From positions 62,001 through 126,000 of the forward strand of contig JBEKUJ010000014.1 of the NCBI GenBank assembly GCA_049515135.1: 64,000 nt of DNA. The letters run 5' to 3'. Below the pieces are notes generated by a model. That model was not told the DNA's origin. It ran no database searches and saw only the letters and a program-made list of their open reading frames with translations. Numbering within the stretch: the stretch's first letter is position 1; each line of letters opens with the position of its first letter. Shown piece by piece: positions 26,450 to 34,481 of this stretch. The position numbers were made by a program, and so were the translations under genes. This DNA comes from Fen-1364 sp049515135. Its GTDB lineage: Bacteria > Spirochaetota > Spirochaetia > SZUA-6 > Fen-1364.

Positions 26450-27301
26450 GTGGAGGCAACCGAAGGACGGTTCAGGTTCCTGCTTTCCAACGGCATCGAG
26501 GCTCTGAACGGCGGACTGTTCGTTTCCCCGGGGTTCGGGATTCACCCCACGCGCGTCATCGACTCCCACGAGCTGATCTTCGTCGCGCAGGGATGCCTGG
26601 ACATGTTCGAGGAGGATGAAAGCCTCCACGTGACGGAGAACCAGACCCTGCTGCTTTTCCCCGGCAAGAAGCACGGGGGACGCCTTCCCTATTCTGCCGA
26701 CCTCCAGTTCTACTGGGTTCATTTCCGCCTGCACGACGTCGGGACCCCACGGTCCACCATCCGCGTGCAGCGCGTTGCGGAGGCACGCGATCCCGAGCTC
26801 TTGACAGAGATGTTCTGCCGCTTCATCTCGGACCAGGAATCCGGGATCCTTGACCCGGTGAGCGCCGCGCACCTGGTGGCCCTGATGCTGGTGGAGGCCG
26901 GCCCCACGGAGCGGGAATGGACGCCCCGCGCGGCCTCCCGGGCCAGGGCGCAGCAGCAGGCGCCGCTTGCGCTGGAGATCCAGGCTTACATTGACAGGAA
27001 CTTCAAGGGACCGATCACAACCTCGTCGATCGCCCGGGACCTTCGCCGCAGCGCCGACTACCTGGAAAGGGTGTTCCGCAGGCACCGCGACATGTCGATC
27101 CTCGAGGCCGTTCACCTCAAGCGTATTGGCGTGGCCCGGGCGATGCTGCGGACCGAAGGACGCAAGAACATCAACGAGATTGCGTTTGCATGCGGCTACT
27201 CGGATCCCGGGTATTTCCGGCGGATGTTCAAACGGCTCACCGGCCTTTCGCCCAAGAAGTTCCGTTCCCTGTACAGCCGGATGCATATAAACGCCGACTA
27301 G
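26450..27301 (+). CDS. AraC-family transcriptional regulator (second of tandem pair)
   Basis: A 283-residue AraC regulator starting at GTG 26450, with GGAG 6 bp upstream and 11 bp after the first AraC gene. The N-terminal cupin region includes HELIFVAQGCLDMFEEDES and LLLFPGKKHGG. The C-terminal HTH units are ITTSSIARDLRRSADYLERVFRRH and INEIAFACGYSDPGYFRRMFKRLTG, ending SPKKFRSLY. It is similar in layout but clearly divergent in sequence from its neighbour, so the pair may read two different signals or act as a heteromeric switch. Confidence 0.88.
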   Translation: MEATEGRFRFLLSNGIEALNGGLFVSPGFGIHPTRVIDSHELIFVAQGCLDMFEEDESLHVTENQTLLLFPGKKHGGRLPYSADLQFYWVHFRLHDVGTPRSTIRVQRVAEARDPELLTEMFCRFISDQESGILDPVSAAHLVALMLVEAGPTEREWTPRAASRARAQQQAPLALEIQAYIDRNFKGPITTSSIARDLRRSADYLERVFRRHRDMSILEAVHLKRIGVARAMLRTEGRKNINEIAFACGYSDPGYFRRMFKRLTGLSPKKFRSLYSRMHINAD

Positions 27302-27312
27302 GGGAGCCTGAT

Positions 27313-27982
27313 ATGACGTTCTACGATCTCAGCCACGGCTTTGACGAGGATACCTACCATCCCTTCGGCTTTGCGCACTTCCAGAACGTCCAGATGTTTC
27401 CCAGCCACGGCTGCAGGCACGCCGTTGTCACCATGAGCCTTCATTTCGCAACGCACATGGATGCGCCGTGGCACATGGTGGAGACGGGAAAGCTGATCGG
27501 CGAGGCCGTTATTATCGATGTGTCGGAGACGTACGCTCCGGACAAGGGCAGCTCACGGGAGATCTCCCTGCATGACGTCCAAAGCTCCCTTTCCGCGCAC
27601 CAAGAAGAGCTTCGCAAGGGAGACGCGCTCCTTGTCCACACCGGGTGGACCGCGTTGTTCAAGACTGAGCCCGCGCGTTACTACGCGGGCTACCCCACGC
27701 CGAGCCGCGCCGTGTGCGAATGGGCAGTGGAGACGGGGGGTCCGCCTCTTCGGAATCGACGCGCCTGACCTCGACCCGCCGGGGAGCTACACGAACCAGC
27801 CTTTCAGCCCGGGCAACCACAGGATGCTTCTGGGCAGCAACGTGTACATCATCGAAAACCTGGGAGGGCAGGTGGCCAGCCTGCTGGGCCGGCGTGTCCT
27901 TCTCATCCCGGCTCCCATGAAGGTGGGCGGGGAATATGCCTCTGGCGCGCCGGTGCGGCTGGTCGCAATGACGCAGCCCTGA
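27313..27982 (+). pseudogene. cyclase-family protein (PF04199-like), frameshifted
   Basis: The first frame (27313 to about 27740) encodes DLSHGFDEDTYHPFG and the family's metal-binding motif FATHMDAPWH. The second frame (to 27982) encodes RLFGIDAPDLDPPG and the rest of a kynurenine-formamidase-like cyclase domain. Continuity is lost in the G6 run at 27735-27740: removing one G joins ETG to VRLFGIDAP and gives a 222-residue protein of normal family length. All conserved blocks are intact, so a sequencing/assembly error or very recent mutation is likelier than old decay. These metal hydrolases act on amide or lactone-like bonds. The substrate is unknown. It follows the AraC pair by 11 bp. Confidence 0.75.
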
Positions 27983-27994
27983 AGACCAGCGCGC

Positions 27995-28648
27995 CTAGAT
28001 GAAGTCCAGGTGATGTAGGATGTGGCGCTCCAGCAAGGAGTCGATCTCTGAAAGCTGCTTGTCCTGCATGAGCTGGATGAGCGTCTCATGCTGGCTGAAA
28101 TACATGGAGAGAAGGTTGGGAGGCAGATGCTGCTTCAGCCGAAGGAGCTGGAGCTTCGCGTCGAGGGTGCGCAGCATGTTGAACAGCTCGACGTTGCCCG
28201 TGTTCCTGGCAATTTCCAGGTGCAGCATGCTGTCGAACTCGTACGCTGCGCCATAGTCGCCGGTCTTGTTCGCTTCCGTGCATCTGAAGGCAAGCTCGTG
28301 AAGGCTGGACAGGGACTCTTCCGCGGCCACTTCGGCAAAGCTGCGAAACGAAAGCTTCTCCAGGGAGAGCCTGACAAGCGATATGTCCCGCGCCTCTTTC
28401 GGGCTGATTGTGGCCACCTGCGCGTAGCTGCGCGGCTTGAGGATGACCAGCCCGTACTCTGCAAGCTTGCGGATGGCCTCCCGGACCGGTGTCCTGCTGA
28501 CGTCCAGCTGGTCTGCGATGCTGATTTCAGGGATCTTCTCACCGCCTTTGAGAGTTCCGGAAAGAATGAGCTTCTTTATGTGGTTATAGACCTGGTCAGA
28601 GATCGTCTTCCTGTCGATGGTGCCTGAAATCGTTGAGGTGTCGTACAT
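27995..28648 (-). CDS. GntR-family regulator, FadR/FCD subfamily
   Basis: A 217-residue regulator. The N-terminal winged helix (about residues 15-80) has KTISDQVYNHIKKLILSGTLKGG and the recognition region ISIADQLDVSRTPVREAIRKL. The C-terminal all-helical FCD domain (about 88-215) binds an effector, often a sugar acid or carboxylate, through conserved Asp/His residues. It is divergent from the transketolase operon. A GTATAC site lies inside its own predicted promoter and further sites lie at other promoters of the island, so it is the likely local repressor. The AAAGGTAAG ribosome site precedes ATG 28648. It converges on the cyclase gene. Confidence 0.92.
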   Translation of the reverse strand: MYDTSTISGTIDRKTISDQVYNHIKKLILSGTLKGGEKIPEISIADQLDVSRTPVREAIRKLAEYGLVILKPRSYAQVATISPKEARDISLVRLSLEKLSFRSFAEVAAEESLSSLHELAFRCTEANKTGDYGAAYEFDSMLHLEIARNTGNVELFNMLRTLDAKLQLLRLKQHLPPNLLSMYFSQHETLIQLMQDKQLSEIDSLLERHILHHLDFI

Positions 28649-28722
28649 GTTCTTACCTTTCAGGGACTGTCGCCCTCTGGAAATTCCAGCTGTTACTGGA
28701 GAGAAACGCCGGACGATTTATG

Positions 28723-28751
28723 CATATACTGTACTGTATACGTTTGCTCAA
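28723..28751 (-). promoter_or_regulatory. predicted gntR promoter with GTATAC site in the spacer
   Basis: On the minus strand TTGAGC (28751-28746) and TATATG (28728-28723) are 17 bp apart. The palindrome GTATAC at 28736-28741 lies inside the spacer, which fits autorepression. Confidence 0.45.
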
Positions 28752-28794
28752 CTTGATGCAACAATTGTACTCCTCAATTGATAATCGATCCTTG

Positions 28795-28823
28795 TTGACA
28801 TACAGATGGACGTAAGATATTCT
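28795..28823 (+). promoter_or_regulatory. predicted promoter of the transketolase-dehydrogenase operon
   Basis: TTGACA (28795-28800) and TATTCT (28818-28823) are 17 bp apart. Transcription is expected near 28830, directly at the edge of the operator candidate 28831-28843. Confidence 0.6.
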
Positions 28824-28830
28824 GTACATC

Positions 28831-28843
28831 GTATACCATATAC
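28831..28843. promoter_or_regulatory. candidate GntR operator (GTATAC-C-ATATAC)
   Basis: Imperfect palindrome GTATACCATATAC at the predicted start of transcription of the transketolase operon. It contains the GTATACC core shared with known uronate-type GntR operators. The same kind of site recurs at 28736, 34424, 36572 and 37691. Confidence 0.5.
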
Positions 28844-28910
28844 TCAAACTGCTCCGTGATCTAGTCAAGAGGCAAAAAAGCCGCCTGTCAACGGCCGCAG
28901 GGGGGAGAAG

Positions 28911-29801
28911 ATGCACTATCACAGCGAGCAACTGGTCAAGGAAATCACAATCCGCGCGCTTCAATCCCGCATTGACGTCCTGCGAATGATCAAGAACAAC
29001 CAGACCGGGCATCTCGGCGGGGCATTCTCAATCGCCGAAGTGCTGGCTGCCCTGTATTTTCATCACCTGCGAATCGATCCGAAGAGACCGGACTGGCCGG
29101 ACCGTGACAGGCTTCTTTTCAGCAAAGGTCATGCGTGCGCGATGCTGTACTCGATGCTCGCCCACCGGGGGTTCTTCGATCCCAGGGAGCTCATGACATT
29201 CCGCTCTTTCAACAGCATGCTCCAAGGTCACCCTGATCCGTCCAAGACGCCCGGTGTGGAGATTGCAGCAGGACCCCTCGGTCACGGAATCGCCATCGGA
29301 ACAGGCATGGCGCTCTCCCTGCGGATGCGGAGCGCAAAACCCTCCAGCCGCTCGGCCCCGTCGTCGCGCGCTTCCGCGGCCCGGGTCTATGTGATCCTGG
29401 GAGACGGTGAGATCAACGCCGGGGTCGTCTGGGAAGGGATCATGGCCGCCGCCAAGTTCCGGCTGGGAAACCTGACGGCCATCCTTGATTACAACGGAAT
29501 TCAGCAGACCGGTGCCACCGCAGATGTCATGCCCACCGAGCCCATCGGCGCCAAATGGGAGGCGTTCGGCTGGCACGTTCAGGAGATCCACGGCCACAAC
29601 GTTGCCGAGGTCCTGGATGCGCTGGATCGGGCAGATGAAGTGCACGCGCGGCCAAGCGTCATCATTGCCCGCACTGTGAAGGGGAAAGGGGTCTCGTTCA
29701 TGGAGTACGACCACCGATGGCACGGGGCCCCTCCGAACGACCAGCAGTTCGCGCAAGGCATGGAGGAGCTCCAGAGGGAGGTGGCGGCATGGCAGAAATG
29801 A
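28911..29801 (+). CDS. transketolase, N-terminal (TPP-binding) subunit
   Basis: A 296-residue protein equal to the N-terminal half of transketolase, encoded separately from its C-terminal half. NQTGHLGGAFSIAEVLAALYFHHL and FSKGHACAMLYSMLA carry the His residues of the active site. The TPP/Mg motif GDGEINAGVVWE starts near residue 164, with the diphosphate-anchoring NGIQQTGAT region after it. It transfers two-carbon ketol groups between sugar phosphates. A GGGGGGAGAAG ribosome site precedes ATG 28911. It is the first gene of the GntR-controlled operon and overlaps its partner subunit by 13 bp. Confidence 0.93.
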   Translation: MHYHSEQLVKEITIRALQSRIDVLRMIKNNQTGHLGGAFSIAEVLAALYFHHLRIDPKRPDWPDRDRLLFSKGHACAMLYSMLAHRGFFDPRELMTFRSFNSMLQGHPDPSKTPGVEIAAGPLGHGIAIGTGMALSLRMRSAKPSSRSAPSSRASAARVYVILGDGEINAGVVWEGIMAAAKFRLGNLTAILDYNGIQQTGATADVMPTEPIGAKWEAFGWHVQEIHGHNVAEVLDALDRADEVHARPSVIIARTVKGKGVSFMEYDHRWHGAPPNDQQFAQGMEELQREVAAWQK

Positions 29802-30736
29802 AGTCCATGAGGGAGGCCTACGGCGCCGCGCTGGTGGCCCTGGGCAAAGCGAATGAGAAAGTAGTGGCCCTCAGCGCCGACGTGAGCAACTCTGACTACA
29901 GCTGGATGTTCGAAGCCGCGTTTCCCGAGAGGTTCTATAACGTGGGTATCGCTGAACAGTCCCTGGTGGACGTGGCCGTGGGCTTTGCCTACACGGGGCA
30001 TATCCCCTTTGCCAACACCTTCTCCTTCCTCTTTGCCACCCGGGCGCTTGAAATGGTTCGCACCCACCTGTGCTATGGAAAAGCGAACGTGAAGCTAATG
30101 GGCGCTTATGCCGGGCTCTCGGATTCTTTCGACGGCCCCACGCACAATTCCATCTCTGACGTCTCGATTCTTCGCAGCCTGCCCGGCATGACAATCGTCG
30201 TGCCAAGCGATCCGATCGCTGTGGCCAGGCTTTTGCCGAAGATCGCCGACTGGGACGGCCCGGTGTTCTGCAGGCTCAACCGCAACGAGGTGCCGGTCCT
30301 CTTCGATGAGTCGTACGCCCCTGAGATCGGGAAGGCAATGGTGCACCGACAGGGCAGGGACCTTACCATCATCTGTGCGGGCCTCATGGTGTCTCGCAGC
30401 CTCGAAGCTGCGGAGAAGCTGGCATCCCAGGGGATCTCCGCCAGGATCCTGGAGATGCACACAATCAAGCCCCTTGACCGGCAGGCGGTTCTGGCCGCGG
30501 CGGAGGAAACGGGTGGCGTTGTGACTGCGGAGGAGCATACCGTGCTCGGCGGGCTTGGCGGCGCGGTGGCAGAGGTGACGGCCGCGGAGCGCCCGGTCCC
30601 TGTGATACGGGTGGGCATCGACGACCGGTTTGCCGAATCCGGTCCCTACGACGCGGTCCTCGAAGCATACGGTATGGGAGTCTCACATGTAGTGGCCGCC
30701 GCGCACGCGGCACTGAAAGCAAAGGAGAAATCATGA
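29789..30736 (+). CDS. transketolase, C-terminal subunit
   Basis: A 315-residue partner of the preceding gene, with the pyrimidine-binding and C-terminal domains of transketolase. NVGIAEQSLVDVAVGFAYTG contains the catalytic Glu that activates TPP, followed by DGPTHNSISDVSILRSLPGM and VVTAEEHTVLGGLGGAVAEV. ATG 29789 (MAEMKSMREAYGAAL) lies inside the end of the first subunit gene, giving coupled translation for an equimolar complex. Together they equal one ordinary transketolase of about 610 residues. Confidence 0.92.
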   Translation: MAEMKSMREAYGAALVALGKANEKVVALSADVSNSDYSWMFEAAFPERFYNVGIAEQSLVDVAVGFAYTGHIPFANTFSFLFATRALEMVRTHLCYGKANVKLMGAYAGLSDSFDGPTHNSISDVSILRSLPGMTIVVPSDPIAVARLLPKIADWDGPVFCRLNRNEVPVLFDESYAPEIGKAMVHRQGRDLTIICAGLMVSRSLEAAEKLASQGISARILEMHTIKPLDRQAVLAAAEETGGVVTAEEHTVLGGLGGAVAEVTAAERPVPVIRVGIDDRFAESGPYDAVLEAYGMGVSHVVAAAHAALKAKEKS

Positions 30737-32001
30737 ACCTCGAATCAAAGGCGAACGCCCTCCTCGACCAGTTCAAGGCCGGCCGCTATGTCCGCGGCCG
30801 CGGCGTGCTTCCCCGTACGGGAGAGGTGGCGCGCGACAACGGCACCCGCGCCCTCCTGGTACGTGACACATTTGCCGGCAGCGACACGTTCGTCGGCGCA
30901 ATCAGGGATTCCCTCAAGGCTTCTGGAGTCTCCGTATTGGAAGAGGTTCCGGGAGCCGGCCCGAATGCCCCCCGGGAAGATGTCAAGCGGATAGCCGACC
31001 GGGTGAAGGCCGCTGATCCCGACTTCATTGTAAGCTTCGGCGGCGGGAGCACCATTGATGCAGCCAAGGCGGCAGAGGTTCTGCGCACTCTGGGCGGCGG
31101 GATAGACGAGTACTTCGGAACCGGGCTTGTTGCCAAGAAGCTTGCAGCAACGGGCAAGTCCCTGAGGGGACATGTGGCCATCCAGACAGCGGCCAGCTCG
31201 GGGGCGCACCTCACGAAGTACTCCAATATCACGGACGTCTCCATGGGGCAGAAAAAGCTGATCGTCGACGAGGCCGTCGTGCCTTCCTCTCCTCTGTTCG
31301 ATTTCAGCGTGACTGACAGCGCACCGAAGAGCCTTGTGATGGACGGCGCCCTGGACGGGATTTCGCATGCGCTGGAAGTTTTGTTCGGCGCTGTGGGAAA
31401 ACCCGGCTATGAGAAGATCAGGGACGTGGCGGAGACGGGGATCAGCTTGATTGTGGACAGCCTGCCCCGGGCCATCAAGAACCCGAAGGATGCAAATGCG
31501 CGGGACAACCTTTGCCTTGGCACCGATCTGGGGGCGTACTCAATCATGCTGGGAGGGACAAACGGCGGCCATCTGACCAGCTTCTCCCTGGTGGACATTC
31601 TCAGCCATGGCCGAGCATGCGCGCTGATGAATCCGTACTACACCGTGTTTTTCGCCCCGGTCATCGAGGAGCCGCTTCGGATTATCGGAGAGATCTACCG
31701 GAAGGCAGGCATGACAAGGGCGGACCTTGGCCGGCTTCGGGGCAGGGACCTCGGCGTAGCCGTTGCAGAGGCCATGTTCGCCCTGGCGCGCTCAATCGGG
31801 TTCCCCACCCGGCTGGCCGATGTGCCGAGCTTCACGGATGCGCACATCACCCGCGCCCTTGCCGCGGCAAAGGACCCGCAGCTGGAGATGAAGCTGAAGA
31901 ACATGCCCGTGCCGCTGACCGCCGGTATGATTGATGAGTACATGGGCCCGATACTGCAGAGCGCAAAGACGGGCGATCTTTCGATGATAAGGAACGCATA
32001 G
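30733..32001 (+). CDS. iron-containing alcohol dehydrogenase
   Basis: A 422-residue NAD(P)-dependent group III alcohol dehydrogenase. The nucleotide motif FGGGSTIDAAKAAE is at about residues 101-114. A metal-binding region includes DGALDGISHALEVLFG and a second His-bearing stretch GGTNGGHLTSFSLVDILSHGRACALMNPYY. ATG 30733 overlaps the transketolase stop (ATGA), so it belongs to the same pathway and probably interconverts an aldehyde or ketone and a (poly)ol made or used by the transketolase. The exact substrate cannot be read from sequence. It ends before a strong nested hairpin. Confidence 0.9.
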   Translation: MNLESKANALLDQFKAGRYVRGRGVLPRTGEVARDNGTRALLVRDTFAGSDTFVGAIRDSLKASGVSVLEEVPGAGPNAPREDVKRIADRVKAADPDFIVSFGGGSTIDAAKAAEVLRTLGGGIDEYFGTGLVAKKLAATGKSLRGHVAIQTAASSGAHLTKYSNITDVSMGQKKLIVDEAVVPSSPLFDFSVTDSAPKSLVMDGALDGISHALEVLFGAVGKPGYEKIRDVAETGISLIVDSLPRAIKNPKDANARDNLCLGTDLGAYSIMLGGTNGGHLTSFSLVDILSHGRACALMNPYYTVFFAPVIEEPLRIIGEIYRKAGMTRADLGRLRGRDLGVAVAEAMFALARSIGFPTRLADVPSFTDAHITRALAAAKDPQLEMKLKNMPVPLTAGMIDEYMGPILQSAKTGDLSMIRNA

Positions 32002-32015
32002 ACAGGGATGGCGGA

Positions 32016-32051
32016 GCCGCGCCGAGGCCATGGATGGCCGGAAGGCGCGGC
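32016..32051. terminator. nested perfect hairpin between convergent dehydrogenase genes
   Basis: Outer arms GCCGCGCC (32016-32023) and GGCGCGGC (32044-32051) enclose inner arms GGCCAT (32026-32031) and ATGGCC (32034-32039). No T-run follows on either strand, so it may act as a bidirectional transcript end or mRNA-end protector rather than a classical intrinsic terminator. Confidence 0.55.
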
Positions 32052-32054
32052 AAG

Positions 32055-33095
32055 CTAAACGACTTTCGGGTCCAGGAGCAGCTTCAGGCCCTGCTTTTTC
32101 TCGAACTTCTCGAACGCCGCTGCCCAGTTCCCGAGCGGCATGATGTCCGAGATCAGGGGCCGAGTCCTGACCGCGCCGCTGGCCATCAGCGCCAACGCCT
32201 TTTCCCAGCTTCCGAACCGGCTCCCCAGGGACCCTGTAACGCGAAGCTCGCGGTAGCAGACAAGCTCGAAGTTGACGGATATCGGAGCGCCGAACAGGCC
32301 GATCTGGGTGAACTGCCCGCGCCTGCGAAGGGCCTGGAGGCCGGCGTCCACCGCGGCCCTGCTGCCGGAGCATTCCAGGACGATATCCACGCCCGATCCG
32401 TTTGAGAGTTCCTGCACCACTTTCGGAAGGGGCTCTTCATCCACCGCAACCACGCGGAATGCTCCCAGCTCACGGGCGGCCTTGAGCCTGTCCGCGTCTC
32501 CTTTTGTGCCGGCAACCACGACGCGCGCGCCCGCTGCCCTGGCAACCTGAAGGGCTGTAAGACCGACTGCGCCCGGCCCCGAAACAAGAACGAGGTCCGC
32601 GGGCGTGATGGACGTCAGGTCGAAAAGCGCGTGCGTGACGCACGCCAGAGGCTCGGTGAGAGCGGCCTCCTCCAGGCTGATTGCCTCAGGCAGTCGATGC
32701 AGCCGGGCCGCGGGAACAACGACGAACGGGGCAAAAGCGCCGTCGTACCAGTAGCCAAGCGTTCTGCGCTCCGGGCACAGATTGTAGAAGCCCGCGCGGC
32801 ACGCGGAGCAGGTGCCGCAGAACGTGAATGCGGTCTCGGAAACCACTCGGTCCCCGACCTTCCAACCCTGGACGTCCCGGCCAACTGCGCAGATCAAGCC
32901 GGCAAACTCATGGCCCGTCACCACGGGCGGTCGAACCGGGATGGCTATGTCGCTGTGGAGGATATGCAGGTCCGATCCGCAGATCCCTGTCTTCTCGACG
33001 GCTATCTTCACCTGCCCCGGGCCAGGCTCCGGCTCAGGGACTTCCCGAATCTCCATGTTCCCGCTGCCGGCTGCGTACTTGACCAGTGCTTTCAT
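32055..33095 (-). CDS. zinc-dependent alcohol/polyol dehydrogenase (MDR family)
   Basis: A 346-residue medium-chain dehydrogenase. Catalytic zinc ligands are in KTGICGSDLHI and TGHEFAGL. The structural zinc lobe has four Cys in FCGTCSACRAGFYNLC. The Rossmann motif is SGPGAVGLTALQVARAAGA. The closest general types are threonine/sorbitol/L-idonate or galactitol dehydrogenase-like enzymes. ATG 33095 overlaps the stop of the LarA-like gene upstream (ATGA), so the pair works together, suggesting that a hydroxyacid or its sugar precursor is oxidised after or before racemisation. The longer frame to 33224 is rejected because it runs through the LarA-like gene. Confidence 0.9.
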   Translation of the reverse strand: MKALVKYAAGSGNMEIREVPEPEPGPGQVKIAVEKTGICGSDLHILHSDIAIPVRPPVVTGHEFAGLICAVGRDVQGWKVGDRVVSETAFTFCGTCSACRAGFYNLCPERRTLGYWYDGAFAPFVVVPAARLHRLPEAISLEEAALTEPLACVTHALFDLTSITPADLVLVSGPGAVGLTALQVARAAGARVVVAGTKGDADRLKAARELGAFRVVAVDEEPLPKVVQELSNGSGVDIVLECSGSRAAVDAGLQALRRRGQFTQIGLFGAPISVNFELVCYRELRVTGSLGSRFGSWEKALALMASGAVRTRPLISDIMPLGNWAAAFEKFEKKQGLKLLLDPKVV

Positions 33096-34390
33096 GCGCT
33101 TGCCCTCTGGCTGGCCGGCTCGACAAACGGCACGGTCTGCGGGCCGTCCGGCAGCACGCAGACCCTCGACCCTTTCCCGTATTTGCCGAGCAGGAAATCC
33201 AGCTTCACCTCGATGGACGGGCAAGGGGAGAGCTTTGCCTGGGCAATCTGCGCCGGTGTCAGCCCGTCCGCGTGGACAAAAACATCAGCCTTTTTCACAA
33301 TGAGGGCCAGGATCTGAGCCTGCCACTGGTCGTCCATCATGAAACCGCTGGCCCGGATGCGCGCCAGAAGGTCATCGGCGTCTCTTGTCTCACGCAGCAG
33401 CTTCCCGAAAGAGCCGTGGTCGGGGACGCCGTCCCAGCACTCTGCGGCTACAATGATGGCCCCGCCGGGGCGCGTAATACGGGCCGCGGCGCTCATTCCT
33501 TTGACGGACTGGTAGAGGTTCAGGTCCAGGGGGTATCCCGAGTTGGAGGTGATAACGATGTCGAACAGGGATTCCACCCTGCCCATTGCGTTTTCTTTCA
33601 CGAACCGTGTCCCTGCATTGTACGCGGTCACCGCGTTGCCGGCAAAGCACCTGGTGATCCGCTTGTCCCGGTTGAGCGCCACGTTCACCAGGAAATCCGG
33701 CTTCACGAGGGCCATGGCCTCGTTCACCTCGGCGTGGATGGGGTTGCCCTCCAGGGTGGCCCAGGTGGAATCGGGATGGTCGATGTTTTTCGCGTTGTGA
33801 TTGCGCATGACGGTGTCCAGGTGCGCCATGCCGGGCATGACCGCCTTCCCGCCGCCGGAGAATCCGGCAAAGAAGTGCGGCTCAATGAAGCCGGTGATGA
33901 TCTTGTACGTGCAGGCAAGGAAATCCTTCTGGATCTTCACCTCATTTCCGCTTTTCGTCACGCCTACCGGAACGTGCTGGCCCTGCGCGCGGGCGTCGTT
34001 CTGAATGATCCGATAGGATTCGACGATCTTCCTGCCAAGCATTCCCTCCAGCTCCTGCGGCGTGTTCAGCCTGTGCGTTCCCGTGGAGTTGAACAGGGTG
34101 ATGTTGTCCCGGGGAACCCCGGCCAATTCAAGCTCCTGCAGGATGGCAGGAATGATCTGGTTATTCGGCGTGGGCCTGGTGATATCGCTGAACACCACGC
34201 CGACGGTATCCGTGGAGCGGACGCTCTGGCGGAGGGGCGTGCAACCCAGGGGAGCGCGCAGGGATTCAATGACAGCCCTCACCGGATCAGGCAATGAGGG
34301 AATGAAGGCCGGCTCAACCATGGTGACGGAGATGCGTTCGGGGATGGTCACCGCGAGGCCCTTCTTTCCGTAGGCAACCTCGACTCTCAT
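33092..34390 (-). CDS. LarA-family nickel-pincer-dependent 2-hydroxyacid racemase/epimerase
   Basis: A 432-residue LarA homologue. LarA enzymes use a nickel pincer nucleotide bound through a lysine to shift hydride at C2 of 2-hydroxyacids. Key residues are visible: the H of STGTHR, H172 (IEPHFFAGFSG), K182 (SGGGKAVMPG) and H198 (RNH). The spacing H172-K182-H198 is identical to H174-K184-H200 of Lactobacillus LarA. YPLDLNLYQSVKGMSAA is also family-typical. The substrate is probably a sugar-derived hydroxyacid rather than lactate, judging from the context. Cofactor genes larB, larC and larE are not in this window. It is divergent from an SDR, with a double GTATAC site between them. Confidence 0.92.
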   Translation of the reverse strand: MRVEVAYGKKGLAVTIPERISVTMVEPAFIPSLPDPVRAVIESLRAPLGCTPLRQSVRSTDTVGVVFSDITRPTPNNQIIPAILQELELAGVPRDNITLFNSTGTHRLNTPQELEGMLGRKIVESYRIIQNDARAQGQHVPVGVTKSGNEVKIQKDFLACTYKIITGFIEPHFFAGFSGGGKAVMPGMAHLDTVMRNHNAKNIDHPDSTWATLEGNPIHAEVNEAMALVKPDFLVNVALNRDKRITRCFAGNAVTAYNAGTRFVKENAMGRVESLFDIVITSNSGYPLDLNLYQSVKGMSAAARITRPGGAIIVAAECWDGVPDHGSFGKLLRETRDADDLLARIRASGFMMDDQWQAQILALIVKKADVFVHADGLTPAQIAQAKLSPCPSIEVKLDFLLGKYGKGSRVCVLPDGPQTVPFVEPASQRASA

Positions 34391-34423
34391 GATGCGACCA
34401 TTGACAGGAAATCCGTCATAATA

Positions 34424-34438
34424 GTATACAGTATACAA
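34424..34438. promoter_or_regulatory. candidate GntR operator, tandem GTATAC sites
   Basis: GTATAC at 34424-34429 and again at 34431-34436, one base apart, in the 91-bp gap between the divergent LarA-like and SDR genes. One occupied site could control both directions. Nearby elements such as TTGACA at 34401 and TACAAT at 34434 do not form a single well-spaced promoter, so the start points remain unclear. Confidence 0.5.
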
Positions 34439-34481
34439 TAAGGGCGAAATTGTACAGCTCCTGTGAGGTTGGAGGCAAAGT

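Noticed and set aside
28649..28910. Riboswitch or small RNA in the AT-rich gap before the transketolase genes
   Set aside because: The stretch is explained by two divergent promoters and GTATAC sites, and no known riboswitch core is visible.
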